The notes below the pieces were generated by a model. It had not been told where the DNA came from. It saw nothing but the letters and a program-made list of their open reading frames with translations, and made no database searches. The position numbers and the translations under genes are program-made. This document shows, one piece after another, positions 13,801 to 26,679 of a stretch of DNA of 64,000 nt. The first letter of the stretch is position 1. The number at the start of each line of letters is the position of its first letter. This DNA is from Hymenolepis diminuta. Taxonomy: Eukaryota; Platyhelminthes; Cestoda; Cyclophyllidea; Hymenolepididae. The stretch covers positions 1,893,003 to 1,957,002 of the forward strand of contig CAADRB010000013.1 of assembly GCA_900708905.1 (NCBI GenBank). Reading direction: 5' to 3'.

Positions 13801-16200
13801 ATATCAGCTTCCATAAAAAATATTTTTTTTTGAAATAATACCATAACATCAATTACACTTCCACTTTTTCGTACCAAAGAAAATTATTTAAAGAAAAACA
13901 TAGATTTGTCAATTTTTCCGAATTGTAAAAATCACTTTTGAAGATTTGTTGGGGTGGTTTAAACGGTAGATGGCAATTAGACTGAAAGAGATTGCATGAT
14001 CAACAGGAACAAATGGAGCAGCAATGCAACTGATTTAAATTAATGCTTCAATTCAATTTCTCCATCAGGTGAAGCAGACGCTATAATTCTCTTCTGGCTT
14101 TTATAACTTGGCATAAAGCACTTTCCAACTCTCTCCAAATGGGTTTTATTTTCACTGATAAACATTAATAAATAGGTACAGATTTGTGAAAATTTCAAAG
14201 TGAGCACTAAGATTGTGATAAGTGGGTAATTTATATGAGGAGATATGGTCAGACAGTACTTGAGGAAAGTGGCACAGAAAATTCGTTACAGTTAATTATC
14301 ACCTGCCCGGCCTTTTAATAAATTTATTTAACCGAAAAATTTGTCACGATTTCAAGTGAAAAATGTCATTCACCTTGGGAAAAGTGGAGTAAATAAACTG
14401 AAACCCGATGCTTTTTGTCCGAAAATTGGAAATCCGTTTTCTTTCAAGTCGAGTTGGAAGCCTTTAAATATCCTGGTTCGTGTTTTCTTGGTCTATTTAC
14501 ATTAATAAAACAAATAAACTGACATCCTCTGGCAAATTTTGAGCTAAATATATAAATGAAAGAGGTATCAACTTATGGTTTTTATATTCTGATAAATATA
14601 GCATACATTTTTTTCTTCCCTAACCTGACGAATTGTAACTTCGAGTGCAGGTACACACAGATCTTTGTTATTGACAACCGAAATGTACCCGATTTTATGG
14701 CACTAAAAATTGCAGAGGAGGTAAAATTTTGTGTGAAAAGACGTCTGAAATTCAACTGAAACTGTGTTGAAAACTGGCTTTCAATGAGGTATTTGTTCCC
14801 TCAGTAAGAACTGCGAGGGTTTGTTGAAATTGTATCATTCAGTGGATATTTTTATCTCATTTCATTTATGTGTTTCATTTAAATTTGTTACTCCATAATT
14901 ATATATATTAATTAAAAATTTTATTATTTGAAGTAAATCATTAAAACCCAACTTAATTTCAGAAATGTTGCATGGTAACCAATTTATAAATTAATATTTG
15001 GGGAAAAATCTCAATGGAATTGTTGAAGCTTCCTAGAACTCACATCCATACAAGCACTTTAATTTATAATTTTACTTCGTAGATGGCATGAATAAGTACT
15101 TTTTCTACAATTAGGAGAGATTTTTTACAATTTATGAATAAATTAAATTAGCAAATTTAATTTTGCTATTACCTTAGAGCTTAGCTTCAGGTTTGGAACC
15201 GTCAGTAACAAGAGCTTTTATGTTCTAGGAAATTTTTCAAATTACTGGAGGTGAAGCTGCAAAAATGTGGACAAGAAGGGCTGCAGAGTTATATAAATTC
15301 ATAAATTTTGTATTAATTTGTGTAATAAAAGGAGAAATCAGTTCATGTCAATATTGAATAAAAGCAAATGCTATAATTGAACTACCTGACGATAACCTTC
15401 AAAACATGGCGGGACTTTAGTAAAAACCCGTGACATTTCATAGATTTCAGTACTTTCTAGTTACATACTGATTGAAATTATAATAAAAAATGATACAAAG
15501 ATCGAAAGAAGTCTTACCACGCGAAATCAAATGAAATAGAAGGCAATACTTACTTTCATTTTATTACTTCATCAATTACTATTCGAGAGGAACTAATTAG
15601 TTCAATGACTCGTTTGATTGTTTTGGTGTCTAACATTTTATAATGTCCGTTTTGGACTGAAAAAAACTTCTAATTCTCAAAAGCTCCAGGTATTTTAACG
15701 GTTCTCAGTTGACCTACTGATTGAAATTAGTTAATAATTTTATGGTGTAAATGTATGACTATTTTAGGAATGTTTAACAGGTCAGTTCAGTAAACAGTGG
15801 TCTATAAACTTGACGGAATAAGAGTAGAACAATACCGTTGGGGACAGAAATTATAAAAGGGAGGGAAATTAAAAAATGCTAATAGAATTGAAAAGGTACT
15901 TAGGATTCCCACTTCGTTGGATTCTTGCAATCTGGCTCAACGATATTCACTAAACGAATACAACCTACAGAACTATGCTACTTTAAAAGTCCTATCTAAT
16001 CTCTGGTGTATTTAAACTGTAAAGATGAGCAGGCGTTCGCAACTATTAGGAAAAAAACTGGAGTGAAGCGCCAAGATCACTCCATTTTGATTAAATAATA
16101 CCAGTCAGTTAGTGCTTGAAGGATGAATTTTTCTTCTCCGTAATACTTATCTTACATTCTCTCTAATCATGATCAAATTTGATTATCTTGTCCTTGTCTG
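7801..16200. other. Long AT-rich non-coding stretch
   Basis: No coding exon, RNA gene or transposon could be recognised across about 8.4 kb. The few open frames (for example 9470-9667 - and 14556-14759 +) are short, AT-driven and lack domains. Confidence 0.5.
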
Positions 16201-16700
16201 TAAACTTTTGACCTTTCCCGTGACCCAAGCACTCCATAGACAAACATCGTGTATCCTCAGCTGGCCTATTTCTCATCGATCGCAAAAGGTAAGCATTACC
16301 TCGGACGATAGTAGCAAAGACACCGCTTAGTCGACCCTGCTATTAACCAGTCCTGTCTGCACTGGCCCTTCCTTTTCCTACAATCTTCCCGACCAATTAA
16401 AGCACGCATACAATTATATCCTTATGCGTGTCCTCACCCAAAGTGTCGATTATAAATAGCCTCCATCAGACACACACGACACAGACACCAAGGGACCCTA
16501 GCTCGTCCAACGCATCTCCCGTTGCTCAATCCTTCTCCTCCAATCCCCTATTTTTCCCTTGGGACTCTGTACTGAGCTTTGTTTAATACAACCTGGTCAA
16601 CGCGATCCTTGGTGTTCTTTTCTTTCATTTACTGTTAGCCATCTGCCGCTACAAACTGGTGACCCTCTACATGCTGAATATCGTAGAAAGGCATCTTACG
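16200..16700 (+). promoter_or_regulatory. GC-richer island with canonical TATA box
   Basis: This roughly 500-base patch is visibly richer in G and C than its flanks. It contains TATAAATAG at 16451-16459, a close match to the animal TATA consensus, followed by a TCAGA/CACAC region and a C-rich leader. It looks like a + strand core promoter and first non-coding exon, but no downstream coding exon was identified. Chance or a decayed element remains possible. Confidence 0.3.
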
Positions 16701-17196
16701 CAATTCAGAAACGAATAGTGAAATTTGATTTTTGAAGTGTTAAACTGCTCACTCAGTAAATATTGCACAACCTGATCCCAAAAATCAAATGAAGTAAAAT
16801 TCTTCGCTACCTTGACATCGCTCTCTGTATCTTTTTGATCCCTTTTAATCATTGATCGGGCGTTTTTTAAACGAACTCCAATTAATAGTGATAAGTTATA
16901 ACTTTTTTTTTCATTTTCAGACCTTTAACATGAAATAATGTACTTTTTGCCATGGGTTTTACTACAGCAGATGCACTTCTAGTTACCTGGAACATAATTT
17001 ATGCACCTTTTCTACTAAAAGGATTTCCAAAGTAATCCCCTTACTTTTCTTCTTTCCCTCCTTAAGTAAATGCTACTTTCTTGCTTTTATAAGAAAATTC
17101 CTCATAAGTTGCAAGCAAAAAAACTAATTCTTTAAAGAACACCTAAAGATGGAGCATTTATATACTGCAATAATATAGTCCATTAACCTAATTCAT

Positions 17197-17433
17197 ATGC
17201 CGTCTCCGAAGAACAGTGGTTGGAATCCAAGGCTCGATGCCACTTTGAGAAAATTTAATAACGCGTATGAAAAGAAGACTCAACTTCATAAACATGCTGC
17301 CTTTCGACTATTGGATCGCTCCATTGGAATTCCAAGTGATACATTTTTACATAAATTCGGAGGTCACTCCTCCTTCATAAAAAAACTTGAAACAGCTCTT
17401 TCTCTGCTGAAACTTAGACTTTTTCAATTGTGA
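17197..17433 (+). other. Unassigned 78-codon open reading frame
   Basis: An ATG-initiated frame encodes 78 residues with a balanced composition: Trp-containing start, several basic residues, a helical Leu-rich end (KKLETALSLLKLRLFQL) and few of the Asn/Lys/Ile runs typical of random AT-rich frames. It has no membrane segment and no domain I can name. It could be a small gene, an exon lacking its partners, or the remnant of a mobile or viral element. The flanks show neither splice signals of quality nor repeats. Confidence 0.2.
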
Positions 17434-17845
17434 TAGTTAGAAATTCATTGAAATTTATTCCCATTTTGTGCTGATTTAAACAGAGATTGAGCCTACATTT
17501 CTGTATATTCTCGGTGAACTTACAAGAAAAACATTTTTCGCCATCGATTTGAAATACCTATACCGCCGTGTGTACAGACATATAATCATCTCTTGAGCCG
17601 TGTTCTGAATGGCCTTCAATTTGCTAACATTCGTCTTTCGATAAAACAGTAAAAAGTGGACAAACAGTAAAGAACAGATCAGCAAATTGTTTCTAGCAGT
17701 TTGGGGTTTTGGAATTTTAATTAAAAGTTATTTGAATCTCAAAACGAGGCCTGACATCGCTCTCTGTCTTTTTCTTTTCCTGACATTAAATGTTACAGTG
17801 ACATTGATTGGGCTTTTATAATTTACAGGTGAGTCGAGATACATA

Positions 17846-18801
17846 TCAGGTTGTAAGAGAAGTTCTGTCCAATTATTGAGCTGTGTGTCAGAGGCACCAT
17901 TACTTCAATTTGCCCTGTTGATTGTGCATGCTTATCTATGGCAATTAATAAAATATCATTTCTTTTTTCAAATTGTTACTAATAACACTTTCTAGCCCCA
18001 ATGTACACTTCAAATGAAGAGCATATCAAGCAGTATCAGGCATGTTTCACTGTTTGAATTTCCTCAAGGAAATACGGCAGGCTCAGCAGCATAAACACTT
18101 ACAGATACTCGTGGAAATGATGTTGTGAATGAAAAGACTTGCAGAAGGTGGTTTTTACATTTCGACCAGGATGAATGCAGCCCGAAGGACAAACCATTGA
18201 TGAAAATCCAACCTCCACTTCTAGAGACTTGAGCAAAACCTTTCACGTAAGCCGACATATGACCATAGGTAAGGAAATGAAAAGACTTGGCTGGGCTCCC
18301 TCTCACAGGATTTGTCAGAAATCAACAACCAACAGCCTGTGACCTGTTGTGTTTCACTGCGTTCTCGAGAACTGACCTTCAGGCACCTTTTTTAGACTGC
18401 ATCATAACTGACAACGATGAGAAGCGGTAGATCCTTCACAACAATTCAAGAACAACCAAAAATCTCGTTGAAGAATTTGGCTGGGAAGTCATGCATCACT
18501 CACCATATTCTCTCGATCTTTACTTGCATCAACCAATGTTTATCTTTTCAGGAGCCTACAGAATCATTAAATGCAGCAAAGACCTACTTCAAGAGAAGGG
18601 GTGGAAGTTAAGAAGCTAGTTTTCACTTTCACTCCAAATAGGCTAAATTCTATGACGAAGGAATGAGGGAACTTATGGCAAGATGGGGGGATGTAATTAA
18701 CAGAAATGGCAACTATGTTGAACACAAAGTAAATGTCTTTTTGACGAAAATTTCACTTTAATTCAAATTTAAAAATGTGCAGAACTTCTGATACAAGCTG
18801 A
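17846..18801 (+). mobile_element. Degenerate mariner transposon with terminal inverted repeats
   Basis: The left end reads TCAGGTTGTAAGAGAAGTTC from 17846. The right end, read inwards on the opposite strand from 18801, is TCAGCTTGTATCAGAAGTTC, which agrees at 17 of 20 positions. TA dinucleotides flank both sides (17844-17845 and 18802-18803), as expected for the TA target duplication of mariner. The element is 956 bp against about 1.3 kb for intact mariners, and the missing part is inside the transposase gene. The boundaries are seen directly; assignment to mariner rests on the transposase remnant it contains. Confidence 0.9.
18015..18725 (+). pseudogene. Mariner transposase pseudogene (DD34D family)
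   Basis: Frames of the + strand give mariner transposase segments in the expected order. First is an N-terminal FEFPQGNTAGSAA part (from 18053). Next is the second helix-turn-helix with TCRRWFLHFDQDECSPKDK, then the first catalytic region TDNDEK (Asp codon 18416-18418). After that come HNNSRTT, where mariners have the HDNARPH second-Asp motif, and WEVMHHSPYSLDL, with the third catalytic Asp at 18515-18517. The C-terminal RWGDVINRNGNYVEH closes the gene. About 80 residues normally lying between the first and second catalytic motifs are missing, and several stops and frameshifts are present. The second Asp is replaced by Asn. It is clearly inactive. Confidence 0.9.
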
Positions 18802-18803
18802 TA

Positions 18804-21800
18804 GATGAGCTCACTTGATTATCTTGTATTTATCTATTTGGGGATATAATTATTCCTAGTAGAAATTGTTAAACATCCCAACTATTTCTTTAATAGGGCA
18901 TGTAAATGGCATGTTCGCCTGGTCTTAATTGGCATCTTCTTGGAAGTTAATATTTTTTATCATAAAAATAATCACTAATCTACTACTTTAATCTAAGGAA
19001 ACATCGCCGTCTAAAGTTTCTAATAACAGAAACGACGCCCAGAATCAACCATCTACTCATTTCGCACAGGACTAAATCTGCCGTGTGTGACTGCATGAAG
19101 AAGTGAAACTCATTTCTTTATTTATATGCACGTTGAAACGGTTACAAATATGTGCTTCCTCTCTATGTCAGAGCGCCCATCAAAATTTTATCGTTAACAC
19201 GGCAAATTATAAAAACAAGCATAAAATAATTTCCGGTTTGATGCCTTCAAAGAGGTAAATTAAAACTGCGATTTATGCATACAAAGAGAGAGGAAGTAAC
19301 ATTTCAAACTACAACCGCAAAAGTTGGTTTTTCATATTTTATATGGCAATAAACGCAATATGATAAATTCCAGATATAGTTCTAGACGGTTCAATGATTT
19401 AAATCATTTCCAGAGTTAAAAGTTCTAAACTTTGAGATCAGGAGAAGTAAAGAGAGGTTTATAACACAAAAAACAGCCTGAACGATCAATTGCACAGATC
19501 AATCACAAACAAATGCTATGAAATTTGAAGTCGCATAATTTTTTTCTCATCATTTTCAAGAAAATTAGTTATTTTAAAATTCAAATCATAAGTTGAATAT
19601 ACAGAAAAATGGCAACGATCAATCGATTATTTATTAAACTCATTAAACTGATCAGTTCAAAAGCTCCAAATATTGTCCAATAATCAGTATATAAAGCTGC
19701 TGTATTCAATTGAGAACCACCCATTGGCTCAAGTTGTTGTTCACCAAATTCAAAAGCGTTCCTAAAATTTAAAATGAAAATTGTTTTCTTTTCTTCTCCA
19801 ATATCATACCATCATTACAAAATCAGAATTTTTGCAATAAAAATGAATTTTTATTCATATCTTTTTATACAAATAGGAGCGCTGTCGAGACTCAAAACAA
19901 CTTATCTAGACCTTTTTTTATGGGGAATATTCACCTTCCATGCTCCCCTTTTTCGGTCCGTTAGCTGTACCCCATAAATATGTTGAAGTTTCACTTTCTC
20001 AATGGCGAATAAATAGTAAAACGTTTTATTTTATCTCTAAATTAAATTAAAATTAAACATGAGAAAATTACTGAACAGAGGTCTTTTTAGACGTTTAAAT
20101 TCAATTACGTTGCTCAGAAAACACAATAAAACAGGGCACATTAATTTTACTTGAGAGGGTAACCTATAGCATTATTTGTTTACTAATCGGGTACCGCAGT
20201 AAAAATAAAGTTTCTTTCGAAATTAATAACTGAAGGTAGATTCACTTATTTTTATATTTTCCGTCTAAACGTCTACATCTGACAACTACATCTGTTGCTT
20301 GCTTCAAATCTGTATGAATTATCACTGCTCTCGTTACTAATAAACAACTATTCCACCTTGTGGTAAAATATTTAAACATCGGAGGCGCTGAAGTCACCCA
20401 ATGAGAGCCATTAAAAGGACATCCAGTGAAGGCATAACTTTATATTAATATAAAAATAGCCTTTCAAAATGTGACTTTTGGATATTATTTCGTAGATTTT
20501 CTTTCTAACTCTGCTATGTGAATTGACCGCAAAAAACTCGCATTGATACAATTGCCAAAATTTCAGAAAACTTTATTTTTTTTGAATAAATTTACTCCTG
20601 CTGCATATATACCCTGACATTCAGAACCTATCCAATTTATAAATCTCGTCAATTAAAAAGATTTTAAAGTGAAATATGCAATAAAAGTATAATATTTGAG
20701 GAGCTAATAGGTGATTTGGTGATTACTGGGGGTAATTGGGGGGAGGAAAGGAGGCATTATAGTTGCTACATTTTATTTAATATAACAATGTAATCCCTCC
20801 CTAATTTTCACCATTAGTGTCTTTGTTGCTTGGTGACTTGCTCTTTTGTGAAAATCACGTCTGATAATAGAAAATTAAGAGATTCCTTGGCCGTAAATTA
20901 AGTAGTATATAGACCCCACATGAGGTTACTTTCACATAATTAGAGAGCTCGATGATTTCCCATTCGTCATTTTTATAAAAGTCAAACTCTTTGAAAATCC
21001 ACAATAGATGTAAAAATGTTAGAATGTTTCAGTAATAATAATAGATGTTGAATATGAATAAACAAGCAGCAGATATACCAGTGAAATTGAAGACAATCTG
21101 ACACTTGCTTACTAAAAATATTAATATAATGTTTTAAGAAAAGCCCCTGGTGCTCGAGGCCTCAAAAACGGGACTGCATAGAGCCTGCATTATCCAGTAA
21201 TCATTAACTTTCAATAGAAGTACTCTTTTAATTTTAGTATTCACGACAGCGAATGAAATTTGACAAAACGCAAAATTATTCCACTAGCGAAATCGGACAC
21301 ATCAATTTATTAAGAAGCAATATAAGGTCAAAATTTAAACAAAGATTTCCTACTCAAGCTCCTGTACTGATTTCCGCTTTCATATGATTAATATCTTAAA
21401 GTACTTTGTTGCCAGTTATTAAATATCAATTAAAATAAAATTAAAAAGAACTTTATATCCATTTGGCAATGGCATATCAAATGGATCAAGTTCTACTCAA
21501 TTCCGGCAAGATCAGGTTCAGAGAAAAACGGAATTAATGAGTGCCTTTAGCACCAACCTTCAATAATATACAAAATTTTATAAAATTTAATAAACAAACA
21601 TATTTACTTCGACCTTATGGTCGGAGAAATTCGACTGATATAGGCCCAGTTGCCTGGTATTAACTGCTGGAGTTATAAAATTAAACATTTATTCCTTTTA
21701 CTGCATATATAAGTGGCTAGGAATAAAAGCAATAAAAGATATGTGTATTTAATCTATATTATAATGAATACTTTTATTTAAAGATCGTACGAAAATAAAA

Positions 21801-22654
21801 GGAGAGTTCTATGACTCATGTTCAGTGTAAAAGTTTTGGTTATCAACAAATTATTAAAGACAAATGATATTATTTGATAGGTTAAGTAATAAATAGCCAA
21901 TTAAAATTAATTTTAAATAGGTCTGGTTTTCAAATGTTAAGGTTATATTGTCAAACGGAGTTCATTTTCATGGAAAATGGCATAATTAGGAAGAAATGAA
22001 AAACCGGAATGCAATAATTTGAGGGTGGAAGGTGATAGTACATTACTGCAAATAAAAAGGAAAGAATATTATTATATTACATTATAGAATATAATAATTG
22101 GTAAAGGTAACCATTTACATGCTAATTGGATTAAAATTTTTATCATAAATAATTACAATTTAAAATGGTGAATTTCATATCAGATACTACTGTTTCTAAT
22201 CTCAAACCACCCCATCAGACTGAAAATGATTATTTATTTATTTTATTTATTTAAAGTTCATCCTTGAAGCTTTGTTGCGTGTAATTTTAAATGCAAATTC
22301 ATGTGGCTCATTCGAACAAAAAAGGTCATAGGAGGAATGCAATTTGAACTCAAAGCCTCTAATTTTCAATACAGCATTTGCCGTAAATAAAAACAAATTC
22401 AGCCAAAATATCAGCATTTCTCTCAATTTTCTCTCTTTAAAACGTATCTGCTCGAAATTTTGAGGTTAAATAAAGAAAATTTTGCATTTATTTGCATTTT
22501 CTTTATTAAATTCAATTTCATCTCGTTTGATTCCAAAATTAACTAAATTCAATCTTGTTTGTCGGTGGCGTCACTTCCATTTTTAGAGTTGGAGGGTCAT
22601 TCAAATTCATTTTTAACGATCTTAACATGGAAGATTTCCCAAGAAGTCAACCGA
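18804..22654. other. AT-rich non-coding stretch
   Basis: No gene or mobile element was recognised. An 11-bp AT-only inverted repeat (22068-22078 with 22088-22098) and a (TTTA)n run (about 22231-22253) are the only local structures noticed. Confidence 0.5.
22231..22253. repeat. (TTTA)n-like microsatellite
   Basis: Slightly interrupted TTTA units. Confidence 0.8.
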
Positions 22655-22695
22655 AATGAAATAGAAGGGTTTTTTATGAACCCTTCTATTTCATT
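22655..22695. repeat. Perfect 17-bp hairpin (foldback)
   Basis: The arm AATGAAATAGAAGGGTT (22655-22671) and its exact reverse complement (22679-22695) are separated by a 7-base loop. The stem does not extend beyond 17 pairs. It is too short for a normal animal microRNA precursor and has no terminator role in this context. A short templated inverted duplication is the simplest origin. Confidence 0.9.
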
Positions 22696-25600
22696 AATAG
22701 TTCTGGCGGAATGTGAGCACGCAAAGCAGGTTTTATTCTCGAGAGGACATTTTGTGTTATTATTAATATGATATCTGGATAATTACTATATCTTTCCTGT
22801 TTATTGTAAGCAATTAAGACGGGGACAAAATGTGCATTGGGAAGAGCAGATACAAATAAAAACCATTACGCCTTGTATAAATCTTCAGATTATATAAGTA
22901 AATGTCCTATTTTATCCCCAAAATATATGATTTATGAACGCCAAAATCTCTTGAGACAAACACCTGCACATTCAATGTTTCAAGATTATTCGCTTCAATA
23001 TTTACTTCATAAATCTATTTCATTTGTTTCCTCGAATGAAAATGTTTATTTCTTTGGTTGGATCTGCAACATATTTCACCTCGGCATCTCAGTTTCTTGC
23101 ATTATTAATACCTGGCGCCTGGTCACTTTTTCAATCTAACCGACTTACTTCATGTGTTTTCCTTGCGGCTGTGTGTTTCCAGCCCTCTCCCTCTCTCTTT
23201 GTAACATGTCAGGTTTGTCTTAGAGAAGCACTACTTAATTACTTACTTGGTTGCATGTTAATCGAAATTAATGTCGTTTTTCTAGTGGATTTATTGCGGT
23301 TCTTGTTGACATTCATTACGAGATTCTTCTGTCGTTGTTTATAATTATTGTATGGTAACTTGATCTTTCGTGATAAGTTATGTTTACTTATAAATTATAT
23401 GTATATAGATATAACCTCTCAATCAAACACGAATATATATACATATACTGCTTTATAAATTGTTTGTGTTAAGAACAAATCGATTTTGGAGGCAACTTGC
23501 AGCATTTTTGAACTTCAAATAAACTTCAGGAGCAAACCTCCTCTTATTACAGTTATTGAATTCCAGAAAAGCATTAATTTTTTTTCCTTACAGAAATCAT
23601 TTACGTATTCTTTAATACTGAAATAAGAAACCTGAATGGAACTGTTTGAATGCTTTTACATTCGTTTTCTAAGTCCAATAGTTGCCTTGAGATATTTTAT
23701 AATATTTCCAAGAAGGTGTCCAATTTTCGCGTTGTTATCCAGTTTCCATATCTGCGGAATTAAATTAATGGATAAAAAGAGTACAAAACACGTTGACAAG
23801 CAATAAATTTGAGCCTAAATTGGCGTTTATTTATTTATTACAAATCCTTCGAACGAATAATTTAATTAAAATCCAAAAAAGTGAAACATTTACTATATGA
23901 AAGATACTAAAAATAAATTAACCTTGAGAGAATCATAAAAAAGTTGGAAATGTTATCCCCGACAAGATGATCCCTTTTAGCTCTAATCAACTTACTAGTC
24001 TACTGCGTTTACCTCTTTCATCTTCATGAATCGTTCTTAACAGATCAGCATTGACTGCGTAACAACTGCACGAAAGGAGAAGTAGAAACGCTTGGAGTGG
24101 ACAAAGAGTTCCAGATGTAGAAAAAGAGAATCCTGCCAGCATTTGATAATTTCGTTAAAGTTTAGTGGCTTTAAGATAATTTTCTTAACTTTTCAATTCA
24201 CTCGTTCTCAAATTATTACGCATTTAATTTAGTAAAATAAATTCCTGTAAAATTGCTCTGGTAAAATGCACATGAATTCTTAATAAAATATTCGGTTCTT
24301 GTTGCTAAAACTACTTCTACTAAGCGAAATCCACTGAGGCACTCTAGCACGCGATTTGATAAAAACAGTACGAATCATTCAAGGAAATCAATCCTTTGCA
24401 ACAACTCCAAGAAGACTGTTCCTGCTAGCGGCATAATTTTGAAGAAATCTAATGTTGTTAAGGAAAGAACATTCAGATGCTTAATACCAAATAAAAACTG
24501 GCTCCTACGACTACAATTTGACGTAAGTATAATTCGAAGTCGTGCAGAAACTGCTCTCTTTGGCTGACTTAAGTCCACGAACAAAAGTTTAAGATTGACG
24601 CTTTTAATAGAGAAGCCATAAAATCTCTGGAAACTATTGTTCTGCAGGACAATATGAATATTAAACCCTGTTTATATCGGTTGAAAGACGTGAGTTGGTA
24701 TCTCACATACTTTATAGATACGGAAGGAGGAGGAGTATCAAGCCAGCTATCTGAAGTTGATTTAAACGTCTGTATTGTTTATTATGGTGCTGATTGAAGC
24801 TGATTCTATGAGGTGAGTCGGCTTTTGAATGTTGAACAGTAAATATACACACTAAGAAATTAAGACCGTTTCACTAAGTTTCATATTATTTTACTTTTAC
24901 TCTCCATTAGACGGTTAGAATATTAGACTGTTCCACTGGATGAGTAGGGTGAATCACGTGAATGAATAGATATAAATAATTAATAAGCTCTCAAAGGCCT
25001 ATCACTTGCCATAATGAGGAATGGAGGTTGGAGTTGTGTGAACTGACTGCGTCTATCTAAATACCCGTTCTCACAAGAAGATGTTAGAAAAGGTTTAACT
25101 TATAACCCGTGATTCATTTATCCTGCCTTATCAGAATTGGTATTAAAGGAAGCAAGGTTGTCAAGGCGGGAACATTATTTTCAAGTAAATAAAATATACT
25201 ATCGCTTATTTCCCTTTGAGAAAGCAACATTTATGTTATATACCTCTTCAGTATTTCTCATGGATTTTATACTTTGTATTATTGATCTATTTACATATTT
25301 CAAGGTCAAATTGAAGTAGATTTTGCGTCTGATTTGTGGGTGTTCACCTCCTCATCTCATCTCTGTCTTTGTTTTGTAATAAATGAGACTGATCATACAA
25401 ATTATTTACAACGATTTACAGCAGTGAACTGGTTGTATTCCTGTTAGCAACATTTGGATCTTTTATTTATTAATGGTTCGATCAGTCTCCCCCCCCCCCT
25501 TCCCTTTCAACTAAGTATGAGGTTCATTTTCTTCGTTCCTCTTTTGCTCGGTTACTTATCTGATTCATCTTAAGTGAGCACTGCCTACCTTCTTAATGAA

Positions 25601-26670
25601 AAAAACTTCCCTCTTTTCTATGCTAAGGAACTCCCATCAATTTTACTAGAAAGTAGAAATAAATATTCTTATTCCTGTAAATTTATTTCAGGTCTCGTTA
25701 GTGTTTATCTCATTCGTCAGCCTGTCTCTATTATTTTATAAATATCTTTCCAGTGAATTATACCTTTCGTATGAAGTTACATGTAAACACCAGAAACTAA
25801 ATAAAATAAATTAATTATCACTTAGGAAAAATTTACCTGGATATTGTATTAAAAATAGTTTTGTAAATATGGAGTGAAGTGAGCAGCAATACTTCATTAT
25901 GTAAATCAAAATTCACTCAGTGGTTAATATAAACAAACTCTACTCAAAACCATTAATGAGATACTGGGGAAATTGTAAATGAAATGACACATAAGGCTAA
26001 TTTGTGTTGATTATAAAAGATAATTTATTACAAATTATATTAACATTGTTCAAACTGCTTTCTTGGGAGATCTTGCAGTTTAAACCTGTCATTGTCTTCA
26101 GAAAAGAATGTATAAATGGAGTGACCGTTGGCGCGTTATAATACGCCATTTGTTTATAAACCATCTTCGACTTAGCTGAACAGTTTGACTTAGTACAGGA
26201 TAAATTATAAGAAGTTGTCATGTCACATCATGTCAAAGGTCACAGATCGACGCACATCCAGTGAGCGGATAAATGATATAAAAACAGTGTTTAAATTTTC
26301 ATCTTAATTTCCTATATTTTAAACAAAATCATGACCTTAAAAGGCGGAATTAGAACTCTTTGTACAAAATTCCTTGATAAACACCTGAAACACCTACAAA
26401 AACGGGTTCATTATGACGAAATTTATGTGACTTAAAACGCAAAATTACAATCGACTTGGTTTTTATAGTTAAAACCACACACAGGTATGTATATTGAGGG
26501 AGGTTGTTTTGAACACGAAAGTGATCTCTGAGATTTATTTAGTTAAATATACAAATTGATCGTCGAAATTATTGATCCTAGGAGGTATTTTAACTCACCG
26601 GAATGTTATGAGTTTTCATCGGATAAATAAACTGCTATAGCAAGAAAAATAATAAAATACATCGTCAGTT
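22696..26670. other. AT-rich non-coding stretch
   Basis: No convincing gene was found. Overlapping open frames at 22837-23344 lack domains. A stretch around 24590-24800 is open on the + strand for about 65 codons and a good donor-like GTGAGT follows near 24813, but the frame closes before the donor, so no exon is called. Confidence 0.45.
25489..25499. repeat. Poly(C) run
   Basis: Eleven consecutive C residues, rare in this AT-rich region and a likely site of sequencing length error. Confidence 0.9.
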
Positions 26671-26679
26671 GTAATTATG

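Noticed and set aside
17197..17433. Possible relation of the 78-codon ORF to SLATT-type membrane proteins of viruses or selfish elements
   Set aside because: The ORF lacks the membrane segments that define those proteins; only scattered residues agree.
17476..17685. Minus-strand frame with KLKAIQNTAQEMI resembling the end of some LINE reverse transcriptases
   Set aside because: Only about a dozen residues are suggestive and the surrounding sequence does not continue the similarity.
22068..22098. 11-bp inverted repeat ATTATTATATT
   Set aside because: Made only of A and T in an AT-rich region, so expected by chance.
24590..24820. Open stretch followed by a strong GTGAGT donor
   Set aside because: The frame is closed by stops before the donor, and no partner exon was found.
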